Assembly: GCA_031835245.1 (NCBI GenBank)
Contig: JAVKOQ010000124.1
Span: forward strand, 1 to 64,000
Length of the DNA: 64,000 bases
Source of the DNA: Balamuthia mandrillaris
Taxonomy: Eukaryota; Discosea; Longamoebia; Balamuthiidae
Reading direction: 5' to 3'
Made by a program: the position numbers and the translations under genes. Shown here in pieces: positions 46,376-59,913 of the stretch (positions are counted from its first letter, which is position 1; each line of letters starts with the position of its first letter). Below the pieces are notes generated by a model. It saw only the letters and a list, made by a program, of their open reading frames with translations, was not told where the DNA came from and did not search any database.

Positions 46376-49300
46376 CGCTCGCTCGCTGAGTTGTGCTGAC
46401 ACTGAAATATGTGGTAGGCGCTGCTTTCTGTATTGCATCGTGATTCTGCTCCTGCTTTTAAACGAAACAACTTAGTGCCTGTGCTAGCCTGCAACATTTT
46501 GTATTCTGCCTTCCAACATCGTCAGGAATGGCCTTTGGAGTTTGTTCAGGTAGGCATGAAGGCAACTTTCTTGTAGTGCAGTCATGTTGCCCTGTTAACG
46601 CTTCTCTCTTTCTCTCTTTTGTTTTGAAAGGTTTACATGGACGATGTTTTGGGTGCTCGGGTTTGGGTGGAGGATGAATATAGTAAAGCGTTTGTGCAGA
46701 ACGTGCAGACTTGCTTTCCTGACCCTCTATCTCCAATGGACCCTCTTCTTCCCAACAAAAAACTGAAAGTGGAGAGCGGAGAGACCTCAGAAGAAACGCC
46801 TGAAGAGCAATTGCCATTTAAAGAAGAGCCTGTCAACCGCTATCCTCATCCTGAAGTCAGGGAGCTCATCAGGCGAAATGTAATAGAAACACTAAATTAT
46901 TATTTGCATAGTCAAGCTATTGAAAATGCCAGGAACCTCATCAAGCTACTTACTATCACCGCCGGATACAAGGAGGCTCGTATGTTTGGCTCACAATACT
47001 TGGAAGGTAAGTAGGCTTGCGCTACTGCTGCAGTTGCTTCTGTTAACTTCTGTTAACTTCTGTATGAATTACAACCACACGTAATGATAGATTGGCTTAG
47101 CAACGCTTCCACTGTGCGGTATGCAAAGGAATATATTCCCCAATTGGCCCAAGCCTGCAATACAACGGAGCCCGAGGACCTTCAGGCCTTGAACAACATC
47201 CTTACTTTGAAGGTGAAAGGTCTTCATGCTCAACTCTTCTTGGACTGCATTTCAGTTCTTTTGCGAAACAACAAAGAGTACCCCGCCTTTGGTACGTACC
47301 TCTTGTGCGGTGCTCTCCTTTTTTCTCGTGTCGATTGTACCACTTACCCTGTTCCTCGCAGCTTTGAAAAGCTTTATTCATCACGAAGTGTTGCCTTCCC
47401 TGCAAAAGGGGACCCCAAACATTAAGATGTTAGCCACCATCTTTCACACCATCCCTGGTATGAATTTCAGTGATGTACTCTCACGTTGATTCTTTGTGTC
47501 CCTTGGCAAACAGGCTAACCGTTGCTATGCTCAGAGCACCCCGAACTGGAACTGTCCTTTATTTTCGCTGAGTTGGCTGCCAACGATGAGTACACTCCCA
47601 TACTCAAACCTCTCCTCAGTAAAGTTGTGAAAGCTATCAGTATGTCTCTTCTTCCGCCTTGTCTGCAAAGCTTATATCTCTTTGTTTTTATGCCTGATGT
47701 TTGCTTTTTATGTTAGACACTGGAAATACCGACTTTTGTAACTTTGTGGAAAGCTTCGTCCAAGGTTTGATGCAAGAGAGACAAGAGATGTTTGAGCAAG
47801 AATTATCTGTAAGGGAGCGGTGGGTCATCAATCTTGTGGAACTTATCTGTTATTCTGTTGTGTTGAGTGTTCCTGCACAGCTCTTATCCGAGCCATCTCC
47901 TTCAAGTTCGTGCTCATTCTCTCCTTTCATTTGAAAATCAAAGTCTTATCCATTTTTTCTCCATTACAAAACAGGCAAAGATAATCTTGCCCTATTACGA
48001 CAGTTTCGTTTTCGGATGGCACGGATACAAGTTTGTTACTTACTCTTTATTTTTTCCTACATGTCTTGTTTCTCGCTCATTTTAAATTATTTTTAACACA
48101 AACAGAAAGATTGCATGGTCTGGTGTCATTCTCTTGTTTATCGTTATTTACCTTCTATCAGTCCTCGTCGCTACAGTCAAATTATACATCGGCTGCTCTT
48201 TCTGGAACATCTTGCCTCTTATATTGATGTGGAGGTATTCACGCTCGCTATGCTTTCTTCTTCTTTTCGTTCCTCCCCAGTACTCTTTCTAGGCAACCCC
48301 AAGCTTACATTGAAGTTGCAGCTAACACCAGAAGTGGAGAGAGGCTACACCCAGCTGCTATTTGCTCGTGTGCCAGTCTTGGAGGATACCATAACACTAA
48401 TTACCGTAATTCATCTTACTGGTCAGCCTCTATACAATGTTGACGCGTTGGAATGCATGGACCGGCTGCTGAAAAGAGCCGCTGCAGTTCAGGTTTGAAG
48501 TGAGCCAAGAACGAATAGTTGGCACTGAAGTCACTGACCTTTAACTATCACTCTTATCAGGACGATAAAGCTATGGAAATCAAGAATGTACAGTTAGTGG
48601 AAGCTATCCTCAAACTCACCATCTACACCCCTCCAAGTTCCGACAAGCTTCAAACCCCGTCCATGCAGTTTGCAGTTACTTCCTGCTTTTGGAAGGCCTG
48701 CTTGATGTTGCTATTGATAGCGAGCCATAACCCGCAGACAATCGGCCAGTTTATATGGCAAGAGTTTCCAACAGCTAAACTATTGATGGAAATGCTCATC
48801 ACACGTCATTATCACTTTCCTCCCATGCATTGGTCCTACACTGAACGTGTTGAGGCGGTGAGTAGCATTATTGTTGGCACCTTTTTGATTTGTCTTAATT
48901 CTTTTACTTTACTTCCTGCAGGAAGAATATGAGTTGCAGCAACAGCACAAAGAGAAGGCCCATATCATCGAGTTGGAAAACAGAATTGCAAATGGTTGGT
49001 ATTTCTCCCCTTCCTTCCTTTTCCTTCCTTTTCCTTCCTTTTCCTTCCTTTTCCTTCCTTCCTTCCTTCCTTCCTTCCTTCCTTCCTTCCTTCCTTTTCC
49101 TTCCTTCCTTCCTTCCTTCCTTCCTTCCTTCCTTCCTTCCTTCCTTCCTTCCTTCCTTCCTTCCTTCCTTCCTTCCTTCCTTCCTTCCTTCCTTCCTTCC
49201 TCTTCCTTCCTTCCTTCCTTCCTTCCTTCTTCCTTCCTTCCTTCCTTCCTTCCTTCCTTCCTTCCTTCCTTCCTTCCTTCCTTCCTTCCTTCCAAGCTTA

Positions 49301-52300
49301 CATACGAAACATTTAGCTTACATAATAAACATTTCTTCGCAGTGCAACGAGGAACGGAGGGCAAAATAATAGATGAAGCAAATAGCGTTTTATTACATCA
49401 GGTAGCCTACCATTTAACTCTTTCTCTTCCAACCTACCAACTAACCCACCGACCTCTCCTGTTCTACCGACAGCTGATTGAGCACAACCCATACGGCCAT
49501 GGTATGTAGCGTCTACTCTCTATCACTACCAACGATGCAATTCACTAATTCATTACTTTTGTTCTCAGTTCGTTGTCCTTCAGCGACAGTTTTGGATGAT
49601 CTCCGTAACTTGGATCTGCAGTATCGGCTGGGTCATAAACTGTGCTCCAACAGAAATCCGGGTATTTGCACTTCCTCTCCATTAGTGTCACGTGAAATGG
49701 TTCTTCTCTGTTTGTCTAATTCGAGCGCTGTTTATCTAATATTGTTAATCACTTATCTCATCAGACTATCTATTGGATATCATGCAAAGGCATGGTGCCC
49801 TGGAATCTATGAAATGGCTGGGTCCTATCATCCAGGCTGAACCCGAAACACTCGACGTTTTACCTGTATCCTGCCTATGCGAACTGCTGCTGACTTCCGC
49901 TTCTCCCGAAATGGTGGAAGACATGCTATCTGTTCAGCTCTCTCAGGAATTGCGACTGCGCCTAATATCACGGCTGTTGCTTTCTTTAAAAGGCTCAACA
50001 ATCGAACCACACTCAGATGATGCGCTGCAAATATTTTCTTTTTTCCTTCAAAAGCTATCTGCCAGGTTCTCTTCTCCATCTCTTTATGTATGAATGGCCT
50101 TTGTGATGTATTGCTAACAAATCTTGTACAGACAGCTTCGAATACGGCATATGGGACGTCGGGGTTTGGCTTTGTTGTTGTACTCGTTCGAGGACGCCTC
50201 AGAAGCTGCTCCATCCAGTATGGTAACAGACCAGCCTGCTACTGCACCAGGTATGCTCAAAGCTTCCTCCTACGTTCGATTGACTTAAGATTGAATATTT
50301 TCCATAGAAAGCATAGACGACGGCATGAAAGAGCTTCCATCAGGATACGAGTGGTTACAAACTTTGAGTAAGTTTCCACAAATGGCCCAAGTTGTGCAGA
50401 GCTACCTCTACCGCGCGTTACTCCGCGAAACTGAAGCTGTTGCTACCTATTCTTACCTCGTTTATCTTTCCTACGTGACTAGAGAGAATGGGGTTCAGAC
50501 TGTAGGCCTCGCAAACGTATGTTTCTCGCATTTATTGCTGCCTTTTCCTCCGCCCTTTACAACCTAATTTTTTATTGATGCAAATAGGAGGTAGGAAGAA
50601 TGATTGTGACACGTTCATTAGTAGCACAACAGCTGCTAAAGGATGTCCTCATGTACAGTCGCTGCCTAGAGATCATGTCGAGCGCTCTTGAGTACCTTTC
50701 TTCAGTGCAGCAAGAGAATTTGGCAACACTCCCGCTACCAATTGTTTGGCTGTACCCGTCCGTTGAGAAACCGTTTCCTCTGCCCGCAATGGTTTTGCAA
50801 GGTCTCCTTAGCTTATTGTGCTTGCCGCTACCATATCTTCAGGAAAAGAAAGAGGAGGAAAAACAGAAGGACAGCAGCCCTCTTTCTCCAGCCTTACTCT
50901 TACACTCAAACCTCACAAGCTTAATCATTGGCTCTGTGGACATGAAGCAAACCTTGATTTTTGCTGATGCTGCAGCAACCCAACAAGTGCCCTTTCCTTC
51001 TCCTGAGCAAGCCTTCGCCATGACTTACTCCTCACATCCTCTGCTCGTACGCGCTGGTTAGTTTCTCTTCTCTCTCCCTCCTTGTATGCACAACTAACAC
51101 TGGGTGCAATCAGGTGTGCATGCATTGGGCCTATCGGAAAAGCTGCGCTTGTTGTCAAGTTGTTGGGGATTAAGTAAGGAAGGCCTGTTGCAGGTACTAG
51201 CCGATTTGGATGATATTGCTGAGCACCACAGCGATGCGCTCTTGCGCCAAATTGCCCAATTACAGCAACCCATCCAACTGCTGAAACAGACCCAGCGCTG
51301 TCTGTTGCGGCTTAACACGAGCAAAGGCACCCTATTCATCAACGCCGTTCAAGGCCTTTTCTCAGAGCAGTGGCCCGAGAAAAGTATGGCCCCTGCAAAG
51401 CCGACCATCATGCGGTTTCTTCCAGATGAGTTTTTAACATCCAGCCCGCTGGTACCACAGTCACCATTACCTTCACAACAGTCAATTGCAACTGCAGAAT
51501 CAGAAGCGAAGCGAATGTGCGCGTTGCTTCAAACTGTTGTGGTAAACACAAGCACCTCTTTTGTGGATGCTAGCAAGTTGTGGCAAAGCATCAAGAAGTC
51601 TTTACAATTACCGATTCACGTACCTCCAATTTCCCACACTACCATTCCTTCGACACCAACAAGCGTGGCAGTAGCCCTTCTGGAATACTTGACTGAAGTA
51701 GCCAGTGCGCAATCTGAAGCCTTCGTGAGCCTATTGCAAAGAAGGACAAGATTTACCATTCGTCTACTATTTCTTCTTTTAACGGTCATAGTTACCTCAC
51801 GTCATCACTTGCATCTCTTTTACCGTTTTCTCGCCGCCCTTCACCGGCTCCTGCACCATTTTTCTCCTCCCCTCCACGAACCAACATCATCCCAGTTGCG
51901 TGGGTGGCGGGCACTGCATCTTCTCTGCCGACGTTTTGGAACCCTATTGAACAAACCAATGATTTCTCCTCCTGCTGCTCACCACCTCTTACCCGCTGCC
52001 ACTCCTGCCACTGAACAACATTTTGCCTATGTCTCCCGCCTTCATCTTTCAGCTTCTTTGGTAGAACAACCAAACAAAATCTTGCCACGTACTGTGGAAG
52101 TATTGGCAGCCTATTTTCACCGTCAACCGACCATAACTCAAGAACTGACTGAGCGGATTCTGCTCAATTACTTCCTGCACGCCAGCAATCAGACTGATTT
52201 ACAAGACACTGTGAATATCGTGCTTGAGACGTTGCTTAAACTCTTAAACCACAACGTTCCGCCTCAAACCAAAGGATTACTTATTGACTGGCTTCAGTAC

Positions 52301-54679
52301 TTAGATGGGGAAGTTTCCTCCTTGCCATTGCTGCGACATCTTTTCGAGACCTCTGCGCCTGCACCAACCAACGCAACAGAACTACAGGAGCAGCAAGACT
52401 CGCTTTCCCTAACTACGACTTGCGACCAACAACCGTATTACCTATTGGCTGCTTTCATACACCGTGCCAGCTGGCTCTTGCTCCGCAACACCTTTGCTTG
52501 CCTCTTGTCTCCTCCGCACCTAGAGAGCGCAATACCCTTGGTAACTACCTTCTTCAAAACCTTTGTCTCTTTCCCTTCGCTTATTATGCCTTCCATGTCA
52601 TTTGACAACCAGAAGGCAAAAACCCGGAACTGTTCTTCAACCTTGGATTTCGTGGCAGCTTATTTGAACCACCCACGAAGCTGGCAGGGTTATGTCCATC
52701 AAGTCAGCAGTGATGGTAGCTCTACCGCTGACAGTGCCGTCTCGCTCAGCCACAACAGGAAGGCCAACCATCAAACAGACTCCCCAGCACCATTACATTG
52801 GGAGCCACCTTCTCCTCTACTCGATACCCGCGTATTGTTCCACCACTTCTCGCCACTATCGGTTTGCCTGCTATCTGATTATGTTCTCTTGGACTTGGAG
52901 GGCAGCTTGGCCAGACAAGACACAAGACATGCGGATGAGCTACTTTCTTTGAGAATGCCCCTCTTGGTTAACAGTGTGCGGCAAGGAGAAGGGAACCTCC
53001 ATGCACTCATACTCCACCTTGCCAATAAGCCATCCTCTTCTTCTGCCGCAGTGGAATTGCTTCACCGCCTTTCCTTGGAGTTTCCCCAAATAATCTCACT
53101 GGTGAGCAAGCCCTACCTTGCCCTTACTGGCAGTAGTCATGACACGTCTACCTTTATCCGATGCCATAAGGTTACATTGCTCTCCACTGTTCTCTCTTTT
53201 CACCCCCTAGATTCGCCCTTTAAATATTGATTTGGCATTGCACAACAAGCTGGATATATTAGTGCACAGGGAGCTACGGCTTCTGGGCCTCCCAAACGCA
53301 GAACAAGTAAGCAATTCTGCCTATATTATGCTACGAAATCTTGGTACACAGCAGCCTGCCCTTCTCCTTCGCCATTTGATGTCATTTGCAACTTTATTGG
53401 AAGGCCGTGCCCACTTAACCATGAAAGAGTTTGTTGAGCGGCAGTATCACCGCCTCTACTCCTATGTATTGGGAATTTTAGACGTGCTCAGACCTTTAGT
53501 ATTTTACGAAGTGCGTCATGCTGTCCTTCCTCTTTGCAAGATGCAAACGATCACTAACCCAAAAAAAACAAATGCATATATAGCGTAAGGTGTTGAAGCA
53601 TATCCTAGGCATGTACTTCACCTTGCTTCGTATGATTATAGCTTCGCAACATATTCAAAGCAAGCACTTTGCAAGTTTAATAAGTAAGTTTGTGGAGTTT
53701 TTATGTCACTATGCCCTTGCTATGGAATCTGTTCCTGGCACAAAAGTGTCCGAGAGTACGGTTGAAACAGCAGGCGAAATAGACACGTCTATATTTACTA
53801 CATCCCGGAAAAAGCTGCTCATGTACGCAAAAGAATTAATCCTTGCTATATTTCCTCGCTCTTCGCTCCACTAACATACCTCAATCGCCCGTACTGAAAA
53901 AAATGATAGGGAGGCTCAACAGCTTTATCCTTCCATCAAGAAAATAGGCCTGTTACGGGAAATACTGGAGGTCTCTGACAAAGAGAGGTGGGCCAACCAA
54001 CAAAAGCCCTCTATCATGTCCCTTCCTTTCTCTCAGGAAGAGATTGCCGTTACGAGGCAGCGCCTTCAAACCAGGCAACCAACTACCTGCTATGCTGATA
54101 ATCGGCCCAGTCGTGTGTTAGCTCTAACTCCGCCAGGTAGCCGTTCTGAGGAAGAGTCATCTACCATCACTCTTGCCACCTTGAATGATTTGGATGTTGT
54201 TTCTCTGCGTTCTCCTTCTCTTCTGCTTTCTTTCATTGATGAATTATTGCCTTTACTGCGAGTACCTCAGTCTTCGCTTCGGAGTGTAGCCTATAAGTTA
54301 GTGCTTCGGCTCCTTCATCATTCTCCAAGGTTTGCCATTAACGAAGCATCCTACTTTCCTTTTTTTTTTTTTTTCCTAATGCCTATTTCTTGCAGTCATA
54401 GCAAGCAGGTTATACCTCACCTATTGCTCTGTTTTGAGGACGAAAGAGAAGAAATCCAAAAGGATGCTGTATTGTGGTCTCCTGATTTATTACTGTTCTG
54501 TGATGGTATCTATCTTTGCTCCTACGTCAGTTTTATGATAATAGTGCTGAAGAGAGTACTAATCCTGTATAATAGAACACACGGAAGACCTTTTGTACAA
54601 AGTATTCACAGTGGCGAATGCACTGCAGGCAGGACCGCAGCTGGAAAGCATGCTCCGCTCGTTCATCTTGTCCAAGTGA
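45583..54679 (+). CDS. INTS1: Integrator complex subunit 1
   Basis: Largest scaffold subunit of Integrator (nuclear, RNA 3' processing and transcription attenuation; family knowledge). Starts MSFRGRGAKSRG...PPPNLIALG, echoing the PPxDFIALG of animal INTS1. Conserved blocks follow in order: LLEALLVLKSNPTDPDRHCY, VYMDDVLGARVWVED, NLIKLLTITAGYKEARMFGS, QGLMQERQEMFEQELSVRER, VPVLEDTITLI, DALECMDRLLKRAAAVQ, QFIWQEFPTAKLLMEMLITR, QYRLGHKLCSNRNPDYLLDI, LDVLPVSCLCELLL, SGYEWLQTLSKFP, WLYPSVEKPFPLP, a long exon 51114-53100, QPALLLRHLMSFATLLEGRAH, and a last exon EHTEDLLYKVFTVANALQ. The stop is 54677-54679. Over 25 short introns. I estimate roughly 2,000 residues, close to the human 2,190. Its 708-residue open stretch is one exon, not a separate gene. 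Confidence 0.9.
46337..46370 (+). repeat. (CT)n tract in an INTS1 intron
   Basis: Sense-strand CT repeat upstream of the exon starting ALLSVLHRD. Confidence 0.85.
49018..49291 (+). repeat. (TTCC)n tetranucleotide array in an INTS1 intron
   Basis: About 270 bp of TTCC units with a few TTTTCC and TTCTTCC variants. It lies between the exon ending IIELENRIAN and the exon starting QRGTEGKIIDEA. Open frames across it encode only repeated Ser-Phe-Leu-Pro or Lys-Glu-Gly-Arg and are artefacts. Confidence 0.92.
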
Positions 54680-54820
54680 CACCTTCAAACTTTATTGATG
54701 TGTACAAAATTTTTTTCAACTGAATAATGGCCCTCTTCGCCATCACCACATGCATCATAACGTTATCTTGTCCTACCACTTTATACATTAACAAAGAAAG
54801 AGCTGCTCGCTGCGAACAGA

Positions 54821-56804
54821 TCAGGGGCGCAAGGCTGGGTTTGGCAACAGTTCCACACAGGGCGAGGCCGAAGGATAAGAAGATGAAGGGTAAACCCGCT
54901 GCTGTTGTGTGCTCAACCGTACGCTCCTCCGAACGGGCGTAAGAGTAAGCGTGGTGGCTTCGCATTGGTGGGATTGGCCATCCGCAAGGAGCTTCCTTGC
55001 GGGGGTGGCTTCTTTGGCAGCGAGGTGACGAACGTAGCCTGTTCTCCGCACGGACACGATTGTGTTGTACCGACCGAGATTGTTGTTGTGCTCTTCTGAC
55101 GCATTTTGCTTGCTCTTTGATAGTAGGTACTTCCTTGCAGGAGCTCCTTCTTGTGACGTTGATGTAGAAGATGGAAACGGTGTGTGTTGTTGTATGTCCT
55201 CATCTGAAGTATCATTTTGTGACGAAGAATGCTCTTGTTCAGCCTCTGGGAGGGAAGCCTCTGGAGAGCCTGCCTCGAGGAAAGACGGGTCCAAGTTAAG
55301 ATTCAACCTATGCGGCGGTGAAAACATTGGCTTCTCCTTTTGTTGGGCTTGGTAGAAGGGAGAGGCCATGTGCTCTTGTATTGGAATGCGGCGAGCGCCT
55401 TGGTTTAGGAAACGAAAGTTGGGAGAAGGGGTCATGTAGGAAGGGAGTAGGCCGCAGTTAGCAGGGCTCTCCTTGCGCCAACATGTGGAAGGAACTGGTG
55501 TGACTGCTCCTGCCGCAAGGGTCTGTTCTTGCCCTTCCTCTGTATTCTGTTTCTCCTCTGTAGGAAGAGGGCCGCAATGAGGAGAATGAAAGATTGGCGA
55601 GGCTTGCTGGGCCAATGTAGCAGCCAGTTCGTTCATCTGTGTTTCAAAGGGCTGCAACGATGTTGGCAAGCAGCCTCCTTCTGAGGTATGCCCTGTTGTG
55701 TTGGGGCTGCTGGCGATGAAAGGTGAGGAGGTGCAGCTCTCGGCAATGTTGGTAAGAGCATGTTGTTGTGCATCTTGCAAAAATGACGACTCTTTTGGCG
55801 AATGTGGTGCTGAGTGGCTATTCTCGTGAGAGTCACCCAGCGAAGATAGGTGTTGCACCGGAGAGGAGGAGGGAGAGGAAGAATTAGATAGAGGACTGTT
55901 CGGAGCTCTTGCTCCCATACGGAGCATAAATTGTCCAAGCCCGTTGGCAAGAGCAAAGGCTTCTTCTGGCTGCAGAAACATACATCACATGCAAATCAGC
56001 GCCAACCATTTTTAGCAGCACCACTTGTGTTGTATGAGAGGGGAACATACCGCTGTGCAATATCGGGCAGCTGTCTCATAGATGTGGACCACTAAGGGAT
56101 AGTCTTGTAGCGTTTCTGCTTTGAGCGCTTTAGCCAGCCAGTAGGTGCTCTTTTTCTTGGCGTCTGGTGGCAGTTTGTGTCGCCCCACCGCCGGTTGATG
56201 AGACTTCATGGAAAGAACATGCTTCGCTTTGTCCAGTTGGTGCGTGAAGGTTTTGCGTTGCTGGTTGCTCTGCTCGAAAGCTTCGCATACCACTTCTCTG
56301 TAATGAGGAAGAAGAACACCCAAAACAAGCAAACAATTGTCAAACCCAAGGCTTTAAATACGATAAGAATACGGGAAAAGGAAGAAGGTACGTGGCCAGC
56401 CCCACAGCTGCAGCCTCTTGCTCTGGGAAGGGGGGGTTGGATTGTTTGGCAAAGCCCTCTGACAGCATTTTAGTTGGCTCGTGGCTTCGTCGCGGTAGGT
56501 CTCGTGAGCGACGGGACGGCAGAAGGGCGCGTTTCTTCTCCACTGAATGAAGAAGGGCATTGCTGGGTTGAGCTTTTTGCATCGTGTGTGGGGTTATGCC
56601 CGCTGCAGGTTTATGCAGAGAGATGCTGCTAACGTTGGCGGGTAAAGATCTACGAGTGGTGTCATTGCGCGGTGTTTTGCCTTTGAGCTGCCGCCAGAGC
56701 TCAAGTTTTTCTCGTCGAGAGAGGGAGGGGTCCTGCAGCAGGTCTTCCACGTTTTGCTGCTGCTGATTTTGGGTGTTCTCTTTGTCAACGGCTTGCGTGC
56801 TCAT
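54821..56804 (-). CDS. CKAP2-like (spindle-associated) protein
   Basis: Three exons on the minus strand: 56804 to about 56389, 56300 to about 56052, and 55972-54821. The N-terminus has LSRREKLELWRQLKGKTP, like the short (L/E)xxYLxxKGKT motif opening CKAP2/CKAP2L. Exon 2 has STYWLAKALKAETLQDYPLV and an IYETAARY helix, like the CKAP2 helical pair, continued by PEEAFALANGLGQFMLRM. A long Ser/Pro/Gln-rich stretch follows. The end has GRYNTIVSVRRTGYVRHL then TLTPVRRSVRLS and PNPALRP, close to the CKAP2 C-terminal 'YxxxxxxR ... LTPVRRSxR ... PNxAL' signature. Animal CKAP2 acts on spindle microtubules; that role here is inference. Convergent with INTS1 (141 bp between stops). Confidence 0.6.
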
Positions 56805-57157
56805 TTGCGGAGAGGGGGGCGGGTGTTCCTCTAGCAGAATACGGCGAGAAGATAAATAACTTCAACCACTACAGAACGCTGGCTGTTAACTGCAAGTATT
56901 TACGTATCTGCGGCGGCGATTTGGAAGTTTTTTGATTTTGGCGGGAAATAATGATCTAGATCAAACAACTGACGTCAGCGGCACATTCCACGACTTTTCT
57001 TCCACCCCTCAGGCTGCTCCCCAACCAAAAAAAAAAAGGAAAACAGCAAGGAGGATCGGCAGCAACACACGACAATACCTCTCTTCTTGGGGCCGTGAGC
57101 AAGAAAAACAACCGTGATACAAGGACAAACGAGCGTCTCCCCTCCACACTGAACAAA
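56805..57157. promoter_or_regulatory. shared 5' region of the CKAP2-like gene and CRNKL1
   Basis: 353 bp between opposite starts. An upstream ATG at 57095 is out of the conserved start context, so the MADRRGQ start at 57158 is preferred. No specific element identified. Confidence 0.35.
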
Positions 57158-58803
57158 ATGGCGGACCGCAGAGGTCAAAGAGTGTCACAGGTGAAGAACA
57201 AGACACCGGCCCCGGTGCAAATCACTGCAGAGCAAATCATCAGGGAGGCGATGGAAAAGCAAGAGACCCCTCCAAAGCCACCCAAACAAAAAATCACCGA
57301 TCTCGAGGAGTTGGCCGAGTACAGGCTGCGGAAGAGAAAAGAATATGAAGACCAACTTCGACGCCAGCGTCAAAAAATGATCACTTGGATCAAGTACGCT
57401 CAATGGGAGGAGAGCCAGAAAGAATTTGAGCGGTATGTACATCTAACTCCTTAAAACTTGCTTCCTTTTGTACTGCTGCTAACCATGCTACGCTACTCTT
57501 TCTCTGTGGCCACCTAATAGTGCGCGCAACATCTATGAAAGGGCCTTGGATATTGACTTTAGGAACATCTCCGTGTGGCTGAAGTACGCCGAAATGGAAA
57601 TGAAGCACAAAAACATCAACCATGCACGTAACGTTTGGGACCGAGCCATCACCTTGTTGCCCCGCGTCAGCCAGTTTTGGTACAAATACATCTACATGGA
57701 AGACGTGTTGGGTAACTATGCAGGAGCACGCCAGCTCTTTGAGCGCTGGATGGAATGGGAACCTGATGAGCAAGCTTGGAACAGCTACATCAAGTTCGAG
57801 CTAAGGAATGGAGAGGTGGAACGAGCACGACAGATCTATCAACGCTTTGTGGAGAGCCATCCGAATGTGCGCACGTGGATACGTTACGCAAAGTTTGAGG
57901 AGAGGCAAGGCGAATTGCAACAAGCGCGACAGGTTTTCGAGAAGGCTGTAGAGTACTTGGGCGAGCTGGCGAATGATGAGGAGCTGTTTATAGCCTTTGC
58001 TCAGTTCGAGGAGCGTACCAAAGAGTATGAGAGAGCCCGGGCCATCTACAAATATGCTTTGGACCACATTCCCAAAACCAAAGCCCAACAGCTTTACAAA
58101 ATGTTTATCAGCTTCGAGAAGCAGTACGGAGAAAAAGAAAATATAGAGGAGGTTATTATCAGCCGCAGACGGTTTCAATATGAAGAGGTATGTTTGTGCA
58201 TTCTCTATTTGGCTTTTCCATTTCTCTCTGGCTCGCTCACCCAAGCCTTCTCGTTTTGACCGTTTGAATCATCAGGAACTGAAACACAACAGTAAGAATT
58301 ATGATGTCTGGTTTGATTACATACGCCTTGAAGAAGCTGCAGAGAACCCAGCACGTATACGAGAAGTTTTTGAAAGAGCAATCGCAAACTTGCCGCCCAC
58401 CACAGAAAAACGCTTTTGGCGGAGGTACATTTATCTTTGGATCAATTATGCTCTCTACGAGGAACTGGAAGCTAACGTATGTTGCTTTCTTCCGCTAGTG
58501 TTCCACTTGTTTCTTATCTAATCACTTACCTTTCTTGTTATATACGACTAGGATCTAGAGCGAGCACGAGCAGTCTATAAGGAATGCCTACGCATAGTTC
58601 CACACAGTGTATTCTCCTTTTCAAAATTATGGATTTACTACGCCAAGTTCGAGCTGCGACAGAAGCAGCTCGCAGAGGCTCGCTCCATATTAGGACACGC
58701 TATTGGCATCCATCCGAAAGAAAAAGTGTTTGAATACTACATTGATCTGGAAATGAATGTACGTACCATATTTTAGCTCGTGATGTGGCCATTGTAATGA
58801 GAG

Positions 58804-58848
<45 letters not shown>

Positions 58849-59613
58849 AAGCAAGCAAGAAAGAAAGAAAGAAGAGGAGATGGAAAGAGGAAAGAAACCT
58901 TAGATAACTTACTGTCTTGTATTCATATATAGCTAGCCAATATTGATCGCTGCAGGACACTCTACCAGAAATATTTGGAAACTTTTCCCAATAGCTGCAG
59001 AGCTTGGCTGAGATTTGCCAGCTTCGAGAGGGACCTGGGAGAAAATAAGAGAGCCCGCGCGATCTTCGAGCTGGCTATCGACCAACCTCTCTTGGACATG
59101 CCCGAGAACGTCTGGAAAGCATACATCGACTTTGAGATCGCTAATGAGAAGCACGATAGAGTACGACAGTTATATGAACGCCTCCTACAACGAACGAAGC
59201 ACGTCAAGGTCTGGATCAGTTATGCTCAATTCGAGCATTCTACCGACAATATCGATAGAGCCCGTGCCATATTCAAGCAAGCCAATGACTACCTCAAATC
59301 TACAGCAAGCGGCGTTGAGGGGGATGCTCTGCTGAACCTGAAAGAAGAGCGGCTGCTGTTGGTGCAGACCTGGAAGGAGTGGGAAGAAAAGGTGGGAGAG
59401 AAGGCCGCCTTGGCCCACGTCCAGAAACTTGTCCCCAAGCGCATCAAAAAGCGGCGCCCCATCCAAACGGAACAGGGCACCAACGCCGGGTGGGAGGAGT
59501 ATTGGGATTACATTTTCCCAGACGAACAAGCGGCCCTCCCCAACCTCAAGATCCTGGAGCGAGCCCACCGTTGGAAGTCCAAGCTTCAACAGCAAGAACC
59601 CTCCTCTTCTTGA
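57158..59613 (+). CDS. CRNKL1: Crooked neck / Clf1 splicing factor
   Basis: HAT-repeat scaffold of the spliceosomal NineTeen-related complex (nuclear; family knowledge). Five exons: 57158-57432, 57521-58187, 58276-58476, 58552-58758, 58933-59613, all in phase. The N-terminus [19 protein letters not shown] and [17 protein letters not shown] are hallmark Crooked neck sequences. HAT repeats then run through the protein: [80 protein letters not shown] and later copies. It ends with [12 protein letters not shown]...[11 protein letters not shown]. About 675 residues, the usual family size (680-700). A (GA)n repeat sits in intron 4. Confidence 0.95.
58803..58845 (+). repeat. (GA)n tract in CRNKL1 intron 4
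   Basis: About 20 GA units followed by AAGC and AAGA variants. Confidence 0.85.
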
Positions 59614-59913
59614 ATCTCCTATATGTTGCACGATGGAGAGGGAGAAGGAAGCGGGGAGCGGAGATAAAGATTCTCCAATTTCTTTGTTTTGTTTGTCAAA
59701 AAATGGTGGTGGTCTTGTTTGCTCTCTCTCACTCGTGGTTTTTCTTTAGCCTTTTCTTTTGTCGACCAAAAATACCGCCGAAAGCAAAAAGGAAACCTTT
59801 TTGAGACTTGGCAAGAACTTACAATAAATAAATAAAAAAAGCCAAAAGGAAAAAGAAAAAGGCAGAGAAATAGAAGGAGCTCTACCCTTGCCACCCACCG
59901 CACAGCACGCAAC

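Noticed and set aside
48929-49509. Ser-Phe-Leu-Pro-rich and Lys-Glu-Gly-rich proteins
   Set aside because: They are translations of the (TTCC)n array in an INTS1 intron.
51104-53230. Separate 708-residue gene
   Set aside because: It is a long internal exon of INTS1, with INTS1-like sequence on both sides and in-phase splice sites.
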